Counted from the first letter of the stretch, positions 17,051-26,414 are shown. The stretch: DNA of 64,000 nt from Paenibacillus sp. FSL W8-0426 (GCF_037969725.1 NZ_CP150203.1:2186001-2250000); one strand, 5' to 3'. Notes: generated from the letters alone by a model not told the origin. Translations and numbers: made by a program.

Positions 17051-18561
17051 ATACGACGAGCACGACCAAGGAATGGATTGCCATTCAGCCGCAGGATGAC
17101 GTCATTATCGCGCTGCGCGATTTTGCCAAAGGAGAAAAGGTTGAACTCGCTGAAGGCGTTTCGCTGGAACTGCTTGACGAGGTGCCCAAGGGGCATAAAA
17201 TTGCCGTTCGCGAAATTTCTCCGGGGGAGGACGTATTCAAGTACGGTTTTTCCATCGGGGTAGCCAAAGAGCGCATCGAGCCGGGAAGCTGGATTCACAC
17301 CCATAATCTGAAGACAGGGCTGCACGGTTTGCTGGAATACGAATACCGGCCCGGACAGGCTGCCCAACTGGAAATGCCTCCCGAACGCTTGCTTACCTTT
17401 GACGGATATTTGCGCCCCAACGGGGAAGCGGGCATACGGAACGAAATTTGGATCATCAATACGGTGGGCTGCATCAATAAAGTGTGCGAAGCATTGTCTC
17501 GCATGGGCCAGGCACAGTTCGGGAGCCGCGTGGACGGAGTCTATCATTTTCCGCATCCTTTCGGCTGCTCGCAGCTGGGCGATGACCTGAAATACACGCA
17601 GCAGTTGCTCGCCTCCCTGGTAGAGCATCCCAATGCAGGAGGCGTGCTCGTGATCGGGCTGGGCTGCGAGAACAACCAGGTTGATGAATTTCGCGAATGC
17701 ATCGCCCCCGAATATCGGGAAAAGGTTCGTTTCCTGAAGGCGCAGGAAGCCGATGACGAACTGGACGAAGGTTTGCGTTTAATGGAGGAACTGGTTGAAA
17801 TGGCCGAGCAGGCCAAGCGTCAGCCCTTGCCGCTGAGCAAGCTCAAGATCGGGCTCAAATGCGGCGGGTCTGACGGCTTGTCGGGCATTACGGCGAATCC
17901 GCTCGTCGGGGCAGTGGCCGATCTGCTCGTCGCTGCCGGCGGAACCGCGATTTTGACAGAGGTGCCGGAAATGTTCGGGGCCGAGACGATCCTCATGAAC
18001 CGGGCTTCGAATGAAGGGGTCTTTCATGATCTGGTGGACCTGGTCAACGGCTTCAAGCAGTATTTCGTCAATCACGGCCAGAACATTTACGAAAATCCTT
18101 CACCGGGAAACAAAGCCGGAGGCATTACGACCCTTGAAGAGAAATCGCTCGGCTGTACCCAAAAGGGAGGACTTTCCTCCGTCGTGGATGTGCTGCGATA
18201 CGGCAAACGTGTGACCCGCCCCGGCCTCAACATCGTGGAGGCTCCAGGAAACGATCTGGTGTCGGTTACCGCATTATCCGCTGCCGGCGCCCATATCGTG
18301 CTGTTTACGACAGGACGCGGAACGCCGTTCGGAGGACCGGTGCCGACCGTCAAAATCGCGACCCAGTCCGACCTGGCGAACCGCAAAAAGCATTGGATCG
18401 ACTTCAATGCAGGCCAACTGCTGGAAGGAGGAACGATGGAGGACGTAAAAGTGCAGCTGTTCAGCCAACTGATCGACATCGCCTCAGGCAGAAGGCAAAC
18501 GCTGAGCGAGCAGCATGGATTTCGCGAAATTGCCATCTTTAAGGACGGCGTCATACTCTAA
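17047..18561 (+). CDS. uxaA: altronate dehydratase
   Basis: Dehydrates D-altronate to 2-keto-3-deoxygluconate, the step after UxaB. The 504-residue protein combines the small N-terminal SAF domain (IQPQDDVIIALRDFAKGEKV) with the large galactarate/altronate dehydratase domain. Conserved parts include HPFGCSQLGDDLKYTQQLL, LVIGLGCENNQVDEF, LKCGGSDGLSGITANP and the iron-site region NPSPGNKAGGITTLEEKSLG. Translation is coupled to uxaB. No kdgK/kdgA or isomerase gene is adjacent, so the rest of the pathway must be elsewhere. Confidence 0.96.
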   Translation: MNTTSTTKEWIAIQPQDDVIIALRDFAKGEKVELAEGVSLELLDEVPKGHKIAVREISPGEDVFKYGFSIGVAKERIEPGSWIHTHNLKTGLHGLLEYEYRPGQAAQLEMPPERLLTFDGYLRPNGEAGIRNEIWIINTVGCINKVCEALSRMGQAQFGSRVDGVYHFPHPFGCSQLGDDLKYTQQLLASLVEHPNAGGVLVIGLGCENNQVDEFRECIAPEYREKVRFLKAQEADDELDEGLRLMEELVEMAEQAKRQPLPLSKLKIGLKCGGSDGLSGITANPLVGAVADLLVAAGGTAILTEVPEMFGAETILMNRASNEGVFHDLVDLVNGFKQYFVNHGQNIYENPSPGNKAGGITTLEEKSLGCTQKGGLSSVVDVLRYGKRVTRPGLNIVEAPGNDLVSVTALSAAGAHIVLFTTGRGTPFGGPVPTVKIATQSDLANRKKHWIDFNAGQLLEGGTMEDVKVQLFSQLIDIASGRRQTLSEQHGFREIAIFKDGVIL

Positions 18562-18564
18562 ATC

Positions 18565-18606
18565 AAAAAATCCCGGGACAGGCTGAGGCTGCTCCCGGGA
18601 TTTCGT
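18565..18606. terminator. convergent terminator uxaA / AlkZ-related gene
   Basis: AAATCCCGGGA pairs with TCCCGGGATTT around a 14-nt loop. The minus-strand side is followed by six T, the plus side only by TTTCG, so it is stronger for the minus-strand gene. Confidence 0.85.
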
Positions 18607-18611
18607 CTGCA

Positions 18612-19295
18612 TTAAACGACGTCGATCAAGGCTTTTTTCATTTTTGAGAGGGCCGCCGGTGAAGTATGGGCTTCAAGCTTGCAGAGCAGCAGGGAACGTG
18701 CTTCATCTATACTGCCTTCGAAAGGCTTGATCCCCTGACGCTCCATCCAGTGCCGGGTTGTTTCGTAAGCCGAGCTGTTCCAGGCAGCTTTGCCTTCGGC
18801 AAGCCCTTCCTTTTCCTTGGTGCCGCTGATGACGATGGCTGTTTTGCTTTGAAGGTCAAGCAGCCCTTGATCGAACGCTTTTTTGTCTTCTTTGGCCCGC
18901 AAGTTTGCTTGCGACCTCAATGTCCTGCCATCGATCCCCTCTTTGTTTTCGATCAATTCGTAGAGCCTCAGCGCTTCGCGGGATAACTTACCGGCATCAT
19001 ACTGCTCTGTGACGGAATCGGTGCCGGCCAGTATGCGATGAAACCAGGGAAAACATTCACGGGAGACCAGTACGGCTTTCTTTTTCACGAATTTTCCGTA
19101 AGCCGCAATGCCTTCCTCCGCCAGTCTGGAGCGCCATAACCAGGGGTCGAGCTCTGTGTCCCGGTGCCAGTTTTCCTTGGGCGTCAACGAGGATAGGGAC
19201 GGGTATTCGGGAAAAAGCGGAGCCAGCGGCAATATGCCGGCCTGTGCGATTCGTAAAACAGCTTCCTCAAACGTTACCAATGGTTCATTGATCAT
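18612..19295 (-). CDS. AlkZ-related hypothetical protein
   Basis: Protein of 227 residues. It resembles the short proteins annotated as AlkZ-related in Paenibacillus and Bacillus; this is my recollection and was not searched. Visible features: MINEPLVTFEEAVLRIAQAG at the start, the Trp-rich block DTELDPWLWRSRLAEEGIAAYGKFVKKKAVLVSRE near residues 45-80, and a winged-helix-like segment IDGRTLRSQANLRAKEDKKAFDQGL. DNA glycosylase AlkZ/YcaQ proteins are longer and carry a QxQ or QxD catalytic motif, which is not visible here. The ATG at 19295 lies 20 bp after the WYL regulator's stop, so the pair is an operon. Enzymatic activity is unproven. Confidence 0.75.
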   Translation of the reverse strand: MINEPLVTFEEAVLRIAQAGILPLAPLFPEYPSLSSLTPKENWHRDTELDPWLWRSRLAEEGIAAYGKFVKKKAVLVSRECFPWFHRILAGTDSVTEQYDAGKLSREALRLYELIENKEGIDGRTLRSQANLRAKEDKKAFDQGLLDLQSKTAIVISGTKEKEGLAEGKAAWNSSAYETTRHWMERQGIKPFEGSIDEARSLLLCKLEAHTSPAALSKMKKALIDVV

Positions 19296-19314
19296 GATTT
19301 CGTCATTCTCCTCA

Positions 19315-20286
19315 TTAAGGGGATGTACATCCACTCGGGCTGGAAGATTGGTACATGCAGCAAACCTCCTCGGCCTGACGCTTGATCTCCTCCCGAAGTT
19401 TTTCCGGCTCCAGCACTTCGGCTTCCATGCCCAGGCGGTAAAAGAAACGAACGGCCCAGTCCCATTCCGAGGGAGGGCAGTGAAACGCGAGTTCCCATAG
19501 ATCCGGAGCGATCTCCGTCATGCGTTCGCCGATATGTTCGTCCTGCTCGGCTTCAATCATGGCTCTATAGCTCAAGTGGGCCCGAATCGGAATGTCCAGT
19601 CCTTCTGGCGGACGCGCCAGGGCCAGGTGTTCGCGAACCGATTCGTTCAATTGCGGCCATTTGCTCTTTTCGATGCTGCGGGCTTCCATGATGCGGTCGA
19701 CCCGGAACAGACGCACTTCTCCATGTTCCTCGGAATAGGCATCGCAGTACCAAAAGCCGGCAGAAGCATATAAACGTTTCGGATGGATCTGCAGCCAGCG
19801 CTGGCGTGAGGCAGAGCGATAAAGAATGGATAGCCAGCCTTGCTCGGGGATGCAGGCAAGAAGGGGCTCCAGATGCTGAAGGCTGTACTGGCGTTGCGGT
19901 ACATGATGCTGCAGTTGTTTGAGCATCGGATGGATCCGATTCATGACCTCGTCCGGGATAATGCTCTTGATTTTATCAATCAGCGTCCAGCGTTTCTCCT
20001 GAAAAGGAGTGTCCGCATAATGACTTAGTCCTTCAAGCGCAAATAGGAGCGTAGCGGCTTCGTCCGGGTCCAATTGCAATGGGGGAAGCACATAACCGTC
20101 CATAAGCCTGAAGCCGCCCCCCGGGCCGGAAATGGCGATAATGGGCACATTCATTTCTGACAGGGACTGAATATCACGCAAAATGGTACGGCGGGACACT
20201 TCAAATTTTTCTGCCAATGAATGCGCCGTTTCATGACCTTGCTGCAATGCCATCACAATGGCAGCCAGCCGGTTTATCTTGTTCAT
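19315..20286 (-). CDS. HTH/WYL-domain transcriptional regulator (YafY type)
   Basis: Protein of 323 residues. The N-terminal winged helix is NRLAAIVMALQQGHETAHSL then KFEVSRRTILRDIQSL (residues 4-45), followed by ISGPGGGFRLMDGYVLPPLQ, typical of DeoR-like WYL proteins. The central WYL region is RQRWLQIHPKRLYASAGFWY (Tyr/Trp replacing part of the WYL triad), with a WCX-type extension at the end. WYL domains sense nucleic acids or nucleotides. The ATG at 20286 follows CGGAG. The AlkZ-related gene is translated from the same message, hinting at a DNA-damage-linked pair. Confidence 0.9.
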   Translation of the reverse strand: MNKINRLAAIVMALQQGHETAHSLAEKFEVSRRTILRDIQSLSEMNVPIIAISGPGGGFRLMDGYVLPPLQLDPDEAATLLFALEGLSHYADTPFQEKRWTLIDKIKSIIPDEVMNRIHPMLKQLQHHVPQRQYSLQHLEPLLACIPEQGWLSILYRSASRQRWLQIHPKRLYASAGFWYCDAYSEEHGEVRLFRVDRIMEARSIEKSKWPQLNESVREHLALARPPEGLDIPIRAHLSYRAMIEAEQDEHIGERMTEIAPDLWELAFHCPPSEWDWAVRFFYRLGMEAEVLEPEKLREEIKRQAEEVCCMYQSSSPSGCTSP

Positions 20287-20690
20287 GTCAGCCACTCCGT
20301 TTCGAGGGTTGCGCCGCCGCCGGAAAGGATGATGGTGCAAAGCCATTGTAACAGCAGAACAGTGACAGCTTGCATGTCACTAATGGGACAAGGCTTTTGT
20401 TTAAAAATGCAATGATTCTTGGAATCGTCAGGTATTTAAACGCTTTCCGGCAGGTGGCGATAAGTGTTGTCTCGTCCAATTCGCTTCGGGAGAACTTTTT
20501 TCCTTCTGACTTGCCGGTCGGCTTTGCTGGTAAAAAAAACCGTATCCGTCTAAACGGATACGGAAAGTAGCGGATTGCAGATATAAATCCCCTTTCTTAT
20601 GAAACAGGAGGAGCGAAAACCAGATTAGTTGGCAGGATTACTCGGATCCAAAGGGCCGGATTGTAACAGTTTGTATCTTATCCACCGGGT
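20287..20690. other. intergenic region, WYL regulator / GH42 gene
   Basis: About 400 bp. It holds the GH42 terminator (20531-20563). Beyond that I see only an AT-rich stretch before the WYL gene containing TGACAGCTTGCATGTCA (20361-20377), an imperfect inverted repeat that could be an operator. No gene is supported. Confidence 0.4.
20531..20563 (-). terminator. Rho-independent terminator of the GH42 gene
   Basis: CCGTATCCGT and ACGGATACGG form a perfect 10-bp stem with a 4-nt loop. On the minus strand eight T follow. Confidence 0.93.
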
Positions 20691-22718
20691 CTATCCCCTT
20701 TGCAGCAAATGTACGTCACGACCGGCAATTTCGACCTTGCCGGAAAGCTTGCGTTTCGTCAGCAGCTCATAAGCCGTTTCTTCGCCGAGATCGTAGGTCT
20801 GCAGGGAAGCATTATGATTCATGACAAACAAGAACGATTTGCCGTCTTTAGTACGGGCACTAACCTCAACGCCGTCCGGTGTCTCCAACAAGGATTCGAC
20901 GTTGTTGTCTGCGGCTATTTTGCCCAGCAATACATCCAGGAAACGTTCCTCCGGATCCGTAGCTACGTACCATGCTTTTCCTTTGCCAAAGGTGTTGCGG
21001 GTAACGGCAGGCATGCCTGCATAGAAATCGTCGCCGTACCTTGCGATGATGTCGGCACCTTCGCTGTGCAGCAAATCGCACAGCATGCCGCATTCATATT
21101 CCTCTTGCAGCAGGCCGGAAGCGGCCTCGACGACAATGCGGTTTTTCTGCTCAGGCAGCAGTGCGTCGATTTCTTCGACCCAGATGCCAAGCAGCTTGCG
21201 CAGCTCGCCCGGGTAACCTCCGGTGGTTACGAGATCGTGCTCGTTCACGATGCCGCTGAAGAACGTGGTCAGGAATGTGCCACCGGCAGCCACGAACCGT
21301 TCCAGCTTTTCGGCAAAACCCGGCTTGACCATATAGAGCACCGGGGCAAGCACGATGTTGTATTTGCCGAGGTCAGCGTCGACGCTGACGATGTCCACCT
21401 GGATGTTGCGGCGGAAGAAGGCCGCATAGTATTTGTGGATCTGGTCGACGTATTTTAGCGCAACGGTAGGTCCGCTTGATTTTTCGATAGCCCACCAGTT
21501 GTCCCAGTCGAATACGATGGCCACTTTGGACTCGACGGTGGCATCCAAAGTGGTGTCGCCCAGCATCTGCAGTTCCTGCCCCAGCTGGGAAACCTCGCGG
21601 AATACGCGCGTGTTCTCGTGACCGACGTGTTCAATGACTGCGCCGTGATATTTCTCGCAGGCTCCAATCGAACGGCGAAGCTGGAAGAACATGATCGTAT
21701 CCGCGCCGTGGGCTACCGTCTGATAACTCCACAGGCGCATGACGCCGGGGCGTTTCAGGGAGTTGTACGGCTGCCAGTTCTGCTGGCTTGGCGTCTGCTC
21801 CATCAGCATGAACGGCTGGCCGTCCTTCAGGCCGCGCATCAGGTCATGGGCCATGGCCGTGAAGCTGACCGGCGTGGCCAGGCCGGGATAGCTGTCCCAG
21901 GATACGATATCCATGTATTTTGCCCACTTGAAATAATCGAGCTGTTTGAAAAAGCCCATCAGATTGGTCGTAACGACGGAATCCGGTACATGTTTCTTGA
22001 TGGCGTCGTATTCCAGGCGATAACAGTCAAGCATGCTGTCGGAGTTAAAACGCGAATAATCCAGCGAGATGCCCTGGAACGTGGAGTTATTCTCGCCCCA
22101 ATGCTCGCTCAGATTGCTTGGCAGCACGATTTCGTCCCAATCATAGAACGTATGGCCCCAGAAGTTGGTGTTCCAGGCTTTGTTCAAATGATCCAGGGTG
22201 GAATAACGCTGCTTCAGCCATACGCGGAACGCCTTCTCGCAGTTGTCGCAGTAGCAGTCGCCGCCGTATTCGTTGGAGACATGCCATACGAGCACGGCGG
22301 GATGATCCTTGTAACGCTCGGCCAGTTTGTCCGCGATTTTCTCGGAATATTTGCGGTACGTGGGGCTGTTCGGGCAGGAGTTGTGTCGTCCGCCGAATTT
22401 GCGCTTGCGTCCATCCGCATCCACGCGCAGCACGTCGGGGTAACGTTTGGCCATCCATGCCGGGTGTGCCGCAGTGCTTGTAGCCAGGCAAATATATATG
22501 CCTTTTTCATACAGGCTGTTAATGATCCGGTCAAGGCCCTCGAAATCGTAGGTCACCTCGTCAGGCTGAATCAATGCCCAGGAAAATACGTTGACCGTGG
22601 CGATGTCGATGCCGGCCAGATTGAACATGCGCAGGTCTTCCAAATGTGTCTCGTGGTCCCACTGTTCGGGATTGTAGTCACCGCCATAGAAAATTTTAGG
22701 CAGTTTGCCGCTGATCAT
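20691..22718 (-). CDS. GH42 beta-galactosidase
   Basis: Intracellular beta-galactosidase of 675 residues without a signal peptide, acting on galactosides released from plant glycans. It begins with the (beta/alpha)8 barrel signature IFYGGDYNPEQW. The acid/base Glu lies in WHVSNEYGGDCYC (about residue 150), and the nucleophile Glu in FMLMEQTPSQQNW (about 310). The zinc-cluster cysteines are seen in NSCPNSP and CYCDNCEKAF. The trimerisation domain and small C-terminal beta domain follow. The ATG at 22718 follows AAGGGGT; a GTG three codons upstream is an alternative. An AraC regulator is divergently encoded 132 bp away and probably controls it. Confidence 0.95.
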   Translation of the reverse strand: MISGKLPKIFYGGDYNPEQWDHETHLEDLRMFNLAGIDIATVNVFSWALIQPDEVTYDFEGLDRIINSLYEKGIYICLATSTAAHPAWMAKRYPDVLRVDADGRKRKFGGRHNSCPNSPTYRKYSEKIADKLAERYKDHPAVLVWHVSNEYGGDCYCDNCEKAFRVWLKQRYSTLDHLNKAWNTNFWGHTFYDWDEIVLPSNLSEHWGENNSTFQGISLDYSRFNSDSMLDCYRLEYDAIKKHVPDSVVTTNLMGFFKQLDYFKWAKYMDIVSWDSYPGLATPVSFTAMAHDLMRGLKDGQPFMLMEQTPSQQNWQPYNSLKRPGVMRLWSYQTVAHGADTIMFFQLRRSIGACEKYHGAVIEHVGHENTRVFREVSQLGQELQMLGDTTLDATVESKVAIVFDWDNWWAIEKSSGPTVALKYVDQIHKYYAAFFRRNIQVDIVSVDADLGKYNIVLAPVLYMVKPGFAEKLERFVAAGGTFLTTFFSGIVNEHDLVTTGGYPGELRKLLGIWVEEIDALLPEQKNRIVVEAASGLLQEEYECGMLCDLLHSEGADIIARYGDDFYAGMPAVTRNTFGKGKAWYVATDPEERFLDVLLGKIAADNNVESLLETPDGVEVSARTKDGKSFLFVMNHNASLQTYDLGEETAYELLTKRKLSGKVEIAGRDVHLLQRG

Positions 22719-22849
22719 GATGCCCACCCCTTGTATAAGAATAATTCTATATTATTTGAATCCTAAAACTATTAAAATATAAGAAAAGTATTGAAGGATA
22801 TAAGAATATGGAAATACAATTCCGAGGGCGAACCGAGAGGAGGCACCAT

Positions 22850-23683
22850 ATGTTGATTTCACCGCAGCATCAGCGGTATTTCATGACGTCAAGGGACCAG
22901 CCCTTGCCCTTATACATTGAGAGCATCGGTTACAATGGCAACCAGGAAAATGTGACAAGGCCTGCCGGATATCCTTGCTACCATTGGCTTCAGACGGTGA
23001 AAGGGGCAGGCAAATTCAAGTTTGCGGGTTCTACGGTCGTTCTGGCGGAAGGTTCGGGCATTCTTCTCCCGCCCAACGTTCCTCATGAATACGTGCGGTC
23101 TCAGGGACGATGGGAGACGCTGTACATCACGTTCAGCGGCTCCCAGTGCCCTGCGATCACGGAGGCGCTGGGCCTGGGCGAACCGGCGCTGCATCAGTGG
23201 GAGCTGAACAGCCCGCTGGAGCACTACGGACGGGAGGTGCTGGCGTCCATCGGCAGCGACCAGGATTTGTCCGGGCTGGAGGCGTCGGCGGACATGTACC
23301 GATTTTTGATTTTGCTCAAAAAACACGGCATGACCGGCAGCCGCTCATCGATCTCGCATGCGGTGGAACGGCTGGCCCCGCTGATCGCATTCATGGAGCA
23401 GCACTATGCCGATCCCGACATCGGGCTGGAACAGATGGCGGCGATTCCGGGCATTTCGCCAAGGCATCTGAATACGCTGTTCAAACAATCCTTCGGCATG
23501 ACCGCGTACAGCTATTTCATCCTGCTCCGCATCCGCAAATCGAAAGAATGGTTGACGGGTGATACCAAGCTGACCATCAAGGAAACGGCGGCGAAAGTGG
23601 GGTTTCGGGATGTCAGCCATTTCGTGGCAACGTTCCGGCGCATCGAAGGAGTAACCCCGGAGCAGTTTCGAACGTTGTACTGA
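22850..23683 (+). CDS. AraC family transcriptional regulator
   Basis: Protein of 277 residues. It has an N-terminal cupin ligand-binding domain (VTRPAGYPCYHWLQTVKGAG, then LAEGSGILLPPNVPHEYV) and a C-terminal HTH pair (IGLEQMAAIPGISPRHLNTL and TIKETAAKVGFRDVSHFVAT, ending in VTPEQFRTLY). The ATG at 22850 follows GAGAGGAGG; the longer frame from 22808 lacks a site. It is divergent from the GH42 gene, so it is likely its activator with a galactoside as inducer. The esterase operon 190 bp downstream is a second possible target. Confidence 0.93.
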   Translation: MLISPQHQRYFMTSRDQPLPLYIESIGYNGNQENVTRPAGYPCYHWLQTVKGAGKFKFAGSTVVLAEGSGILLPPNVPHEYVRSQGRWETLYITFSGSQCPAITEALGLGEPALHQWELNSPLEHYGREVLASIGSDQDLSGLEASADMYRFLILLKKHGMTGSRSSISHAVERLAPLIAFMEQHYADPDIGLEQMAAIPGISPRHLNTLFKQSFGMTAYSYFILLRIRKSKEWLTGDTKLTIKETAAKVGFRDVSHFVATFRRIEGVTPEQFRTLY

Positions 23684-23843
23684 TATGCTACGGGTATGGG
23701 TGTGAGAAGGGGGATTGTCGAGAGGGCCGATTTTCCTGTAAGCTGTTACAAAGTGAACAACACTCATGCCAGTCTGATATTGCTACACGGCTGTCATTGC
23801 CGTTATGATGATATCGATTCTTTGGAAATGGGAGAAGCGCAGG

Positions 23844-23860
23844 CGGACGCTTAGCGTCCG
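23844..23860 (+). promoter_or_regulatory. stable hairpin in the esterase leader
   Basis: CGGACGC-TTA-GCGTCCG, a perfect 7-bp stem with a 3-nt loop, ending about 10 nt before the GAGAGG ribosome binding site. There is no T run, so it is not a terminator; it may modulate translation or mRNA stability. Confidence 0.45.
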
Positions 23861-23875
23861 TTAGCAGAAGAGAGG

Positions 23876-24673
23876 ATGATTGATTTGACACAGACGATAC
23901 CATTGTGGGATGGCGCTGCGCCGCATGCGGCCCAGGGTCGCGAAGAGGAAATGCCGCATTTGATTCCGTTTATCCAGCCTGGGTCCGATAGCGCTGTCAT
24001 CGTGTGCCCCGGAGGAGGTTACGGCTTTCTGGCCGACCATGAAGGCGCACCGATCGCCGAACTTCTGAATCGTGCAGGAATCAGCGCATTTGTACTGAAA
24101 TACCGCGTTGCTCCGCATCAGCAGCCGGCACCGCTGAGCGATGGACAACGCGCGATTCGCCATGTCCGCGCACATGCGGATCAGTACGGCATCGATCCTT
24201 CCAAAATTGCCGTGCTCGGCTTCTCGGCCGGAGGACATTTGACGGCCATGCTTGGAACGGCTTACGATCCGGGGCAACCGGACCATGAAGATCCGGTGGA
24301 GCGTGCGAGCTCCCGTCCGGACCGCATCATTCTTTGCTATCCGGTCATCACCATGGGCCATTACGGCCACGCCGGATCGCGGGAAAACCTTCTTGGAGCG
24401 GATGCATCCGAAGCATTGATTACGGCGTACAGCGCGGAAAAACAGGTTAAGGCCGATGCTCCGCCAGCTTTCCTGTGGCATACCAGCGAAGATGGGCTTG
24501 TTCCGGCAGAGAACAGTTTGCGTTTCGCACTGGCTCTTGCGGAGCACGGGATTCCGTATGAACTGCATGTCTTTGAAAAAGGCTCTCACGGCCTGGGGCT
24601 TGCCGATGACATGCCTGCTGTCCGCGTATGGGCGGACCTGTGCTTGACTTGGCTTAAAAACCAAGGCTGGTAA
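23876..24673 (+). CDS. alpha/beta hydrolase, acetyl-esterase type
   Basis: Cytosolic esterase of 265 residues. It has the oxyanion region VIVCPGGGYGFLADHEGAPI, the nucleophile elbow VLGFSAGGHLTAM (Ser at about residue 119), a late Asp (HTSEDGLVPAEN) and His (EKGSHGLGL). This is the arrangement of BD-FAE/Aes-type carbohydrate acetyl esterases. The sequence AGAGAGG is too close to the ATG at 23876, so the real start may be the TTG at 23885. The SGNH hydrolase gene begins 58 bp downstream. Context suggests removal of acetyl groups from imported xylo- or pectic oligosaccharides (inference). Confidence 0.9.
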   Translation: MIDLTQTIPLWDGAAPHAAQGREEEMPHLIPFIQPGSDSAVIVCPGGGYGFLADHEGAPIAELLNRAGISAFVLKYRVAPHQQPAPLSDGQRAIRHVRAHADQYGIDPSKIAVLGFSAGGHLTAMLGTAYDPGQPDHEDPVERASSRPDRIILCYPVITMGHYGHAGSRENLLGADASEALITAYSAEKQVKADAPPAFLWHTSEDGLVPAENSLRFALALAEHGIPYELHVFEKGSHGLGLADDMPAVRVWADLCLTWLKNQGW

Positions 24674-24731
24674 TGCTGCCGGACAGGCTTGCACCTTTAT
24701 AATGCCAATGGGCGCGAAGGAGATATCGAAA

Positions 24732-25394
24732 ATGAAACTGCAAAAAAACGATACATTGCTTTTTATCGGCGATTCCATCACGGATTGTGGCCGCCAGCAT
24801 CCGGTAGGAGAGGGCAGCCATGGACTCGGTCACGGTTATGTGGCCCAGGTTTACGCACTGCTGCGCTCCATCTATCCGGAACTGATGCTGCGTGTTCGGA
24901 ACGTGGGAACGAGCGGAAATACGGTTCGCGACTTGAAGCACCGTTGGGATCGCGACGTCCTGGACCTGAAGCCGGATTGGTTGTCCATCATGATCGGCAT
25001 CAACGACGTTTGGCGCCAGTTCGACCATCCGATATCCGGTGAACCGCATGTCTTCCTGGAGGAGTACGAAAACACGCTGCGCGAGCTTGTTGCATCCGTA
25101 CGTCCGTCTTTGAAGGGGCTTGTGCTCATGACACCGTATTACCTGGAAGCCAATCCGGAAGATCCGATGCGGGCAACGATGGATCTTTACGGAGAGGCCG
25201 TTCGCCGGATCGCGAGCGAATACGACGCCGTATTCGTGGATACGCAGGCTGCGTTTGCGCCGTTCTGGGACCATTTCTACACGTCGGTGCTCACGCATGA
25301 CCGGGTTCATCCGGATGCGACGGGACACATGATTTTGTCCAAGGCTTTTTTGGATGGGATCGGTTTCGAATGGTCGGGCGCGCCGAAAGCGTAA
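24732..25394 (+). CDS. SGNH hydrolase (carbohydrate esterase-like)
   Basis: Protein of 220 residues without a signal peptide. Block I is LLFIGDSITDCGRQHPVGEG. The Gly block is VGTSGNTVRDLKHRW, block III is LSIMIGINDVWRQF, and block V is HDRVHPDATGHMI with catalytic Asp and His. The layout is that of rhamnogalacturonan/xylan acetyl-esterase-like intracellular proteins. The ATG at 24732 follows AAGGAG at 9 nt; an earlier in-frame ATG at 24702 lacks a site. It sits between an alpha/beta esterase and an SMP-30 lactonase in one probable operon (23876-26414). Confidence 0.92.
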   Translation: MKLQKNDTLLFIGDSITDCGRQHPVGEGSHGLGHGYVAQVYALLRSIYPELMLRVRNVGTSGNTVRDLKHRWDRDVLDLKPDWLSIMIGINDVWRQFDHPISGEPHVFLEEYENTLRELVASVRPSLKGLVLMTPYYLEANPEDPMRATMDLYGEAVRRIASEYDAVFVDTQAAFAPFWDHFYTSVLTHDRVHPDATGHMILSKAFLDGIGFEWSGAPKA

Positions 25395-25526
25395 CAACAA
25401 TGAACGAAGCGAGGCGTTGTCGGGCAGCCGGCGATTTGCCGCGGCAATGTTTGCTCGCCATGCTGCGCTGGTTTCATCCCCAAGCATATCTGGCAAATTC
25501 AACAATATCCAAAAGGACGTGATTGC

Positions 25527-26414
25527 ATGAGTAACGTGAACGTTGCAATACGAGTACCGGCCTTGTTGGGCGAAGGTCCGAGCTGGGACGCGGAGAACGG
25601 CCGTTTGTTATGGGTGGATATCGAAGGCTTCAAGGTGCATGCGTATGACCCGGCTACAGGACTGGACGAGGCATTCGACGTAGGACAGCATGTTGGCGCG
25701 GTGGTTCCTTATCAAGGCGACGAGGTTATGGTGGCGCTGCGCAGCGGGTTCCATGCGTTTCATTTGCGCACAGGCCGATTGCAGCTCATTGAAGATCCCG
25801 AGCAGGGATTGGATGGAAACCGCTTCAATGATGGCAAATGCGATGCTCACGGCCGCTTCTGGGCAGGCACGATGAGCATGCGAAACGAAAGCGGAACAGG
25901 TGCATTGTATTGTCTGGAAGAAGGCCAGCCTGTACGCACATGGGTGAAGGGAGTCTCGACTTCCAATGGGCTCGGTTGGAGCCCGGATCGGACGGCGATG
26001 TATTATATCGATACGCCGACGCGTTGCATCGATCGTTTTGATTTCGACCTGACGAGCGGGACGTTAAGCAACCGGACAACCCTCATCAAGGTGCCGGAAG
26101 CATTGGGGTTCCCGGATGGCATGACCGTGGACGCCGAAGGCATGTTATGGGTAGCCCATTGGGGCGGAGGCTGCGTGACCCGCTGGAATCCGGACACGGG
26201 AGAACTTTTGCAGCGAATCGATGTGCCAGCGGACCAAGTGACCTCCTGCTGTTTCGGCGGAGAAAACCTCGAAGACCTGTACATAACGACTGCCCGAACC
26301 GGAATTCGTGAGGAACGGCTGCAAGAAACGCCGGATGCAGGCTCCGTCTTTGTTGTTCGGCCAGGCGTTAAGGGGCAGGAAACACATGCATACGACAAAC
26401 GGAATAAGGGGTAA
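25527..26414 (+). CDS. SMP-30/gluconolactonase/LRE family protein
   Basis: Six-bladed propeller hydrolase of 295 residues. The conserved start ALLGEGPSWDAENGRLLWVDI holds the metal-binding Glu. DGNRFNDGKCDAHGRFWAGT holds Asn/Asp ligands, and STSNGLGWSPDRTAMYYIDT and ALGFPDGMTVDAEGMLWVAH hold the remaining ones. Members open sugar lactones such as gluconolactone, L-arabinonolactone or L-fuconolactone; which one is not decidable here. AAAAGGACG precedes the ATG at 25527. A terminator lies about 120 bp downstream. Confidence 0.92.
   Translation: MSNVNVAIRVPALLGEGPSWDAENGRLLWVDIEGFKVHAYDPATGLDEAFDVGQHVGAVVPYQGDEVMVALRSGFHAFHLRTGRLQLIEDPEQGLDGNRFNDGKCDAHGRFWAGTMSMRNESGTGALYCLEEGQPVRTWVKGVSTSNGLGWSPDRTAMYYIDTPTRCIDRFDFDLTSGTLSNRTTLIKVPEALGFPDGMTVDAEGMLWVAHWGGGCVTRWNPDTGELLQRIDVPADQVTSCCFGGENLEDLYITTARTGIREERLQETPDAGSVFVVRPGVKGQETHAYDKRNKG

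Noticed and set aside
21618..22766. Plus-strand 382-codon frame
   Set aside because: Antisense to the GH42 gene; composition follows codon bias of the real gene.
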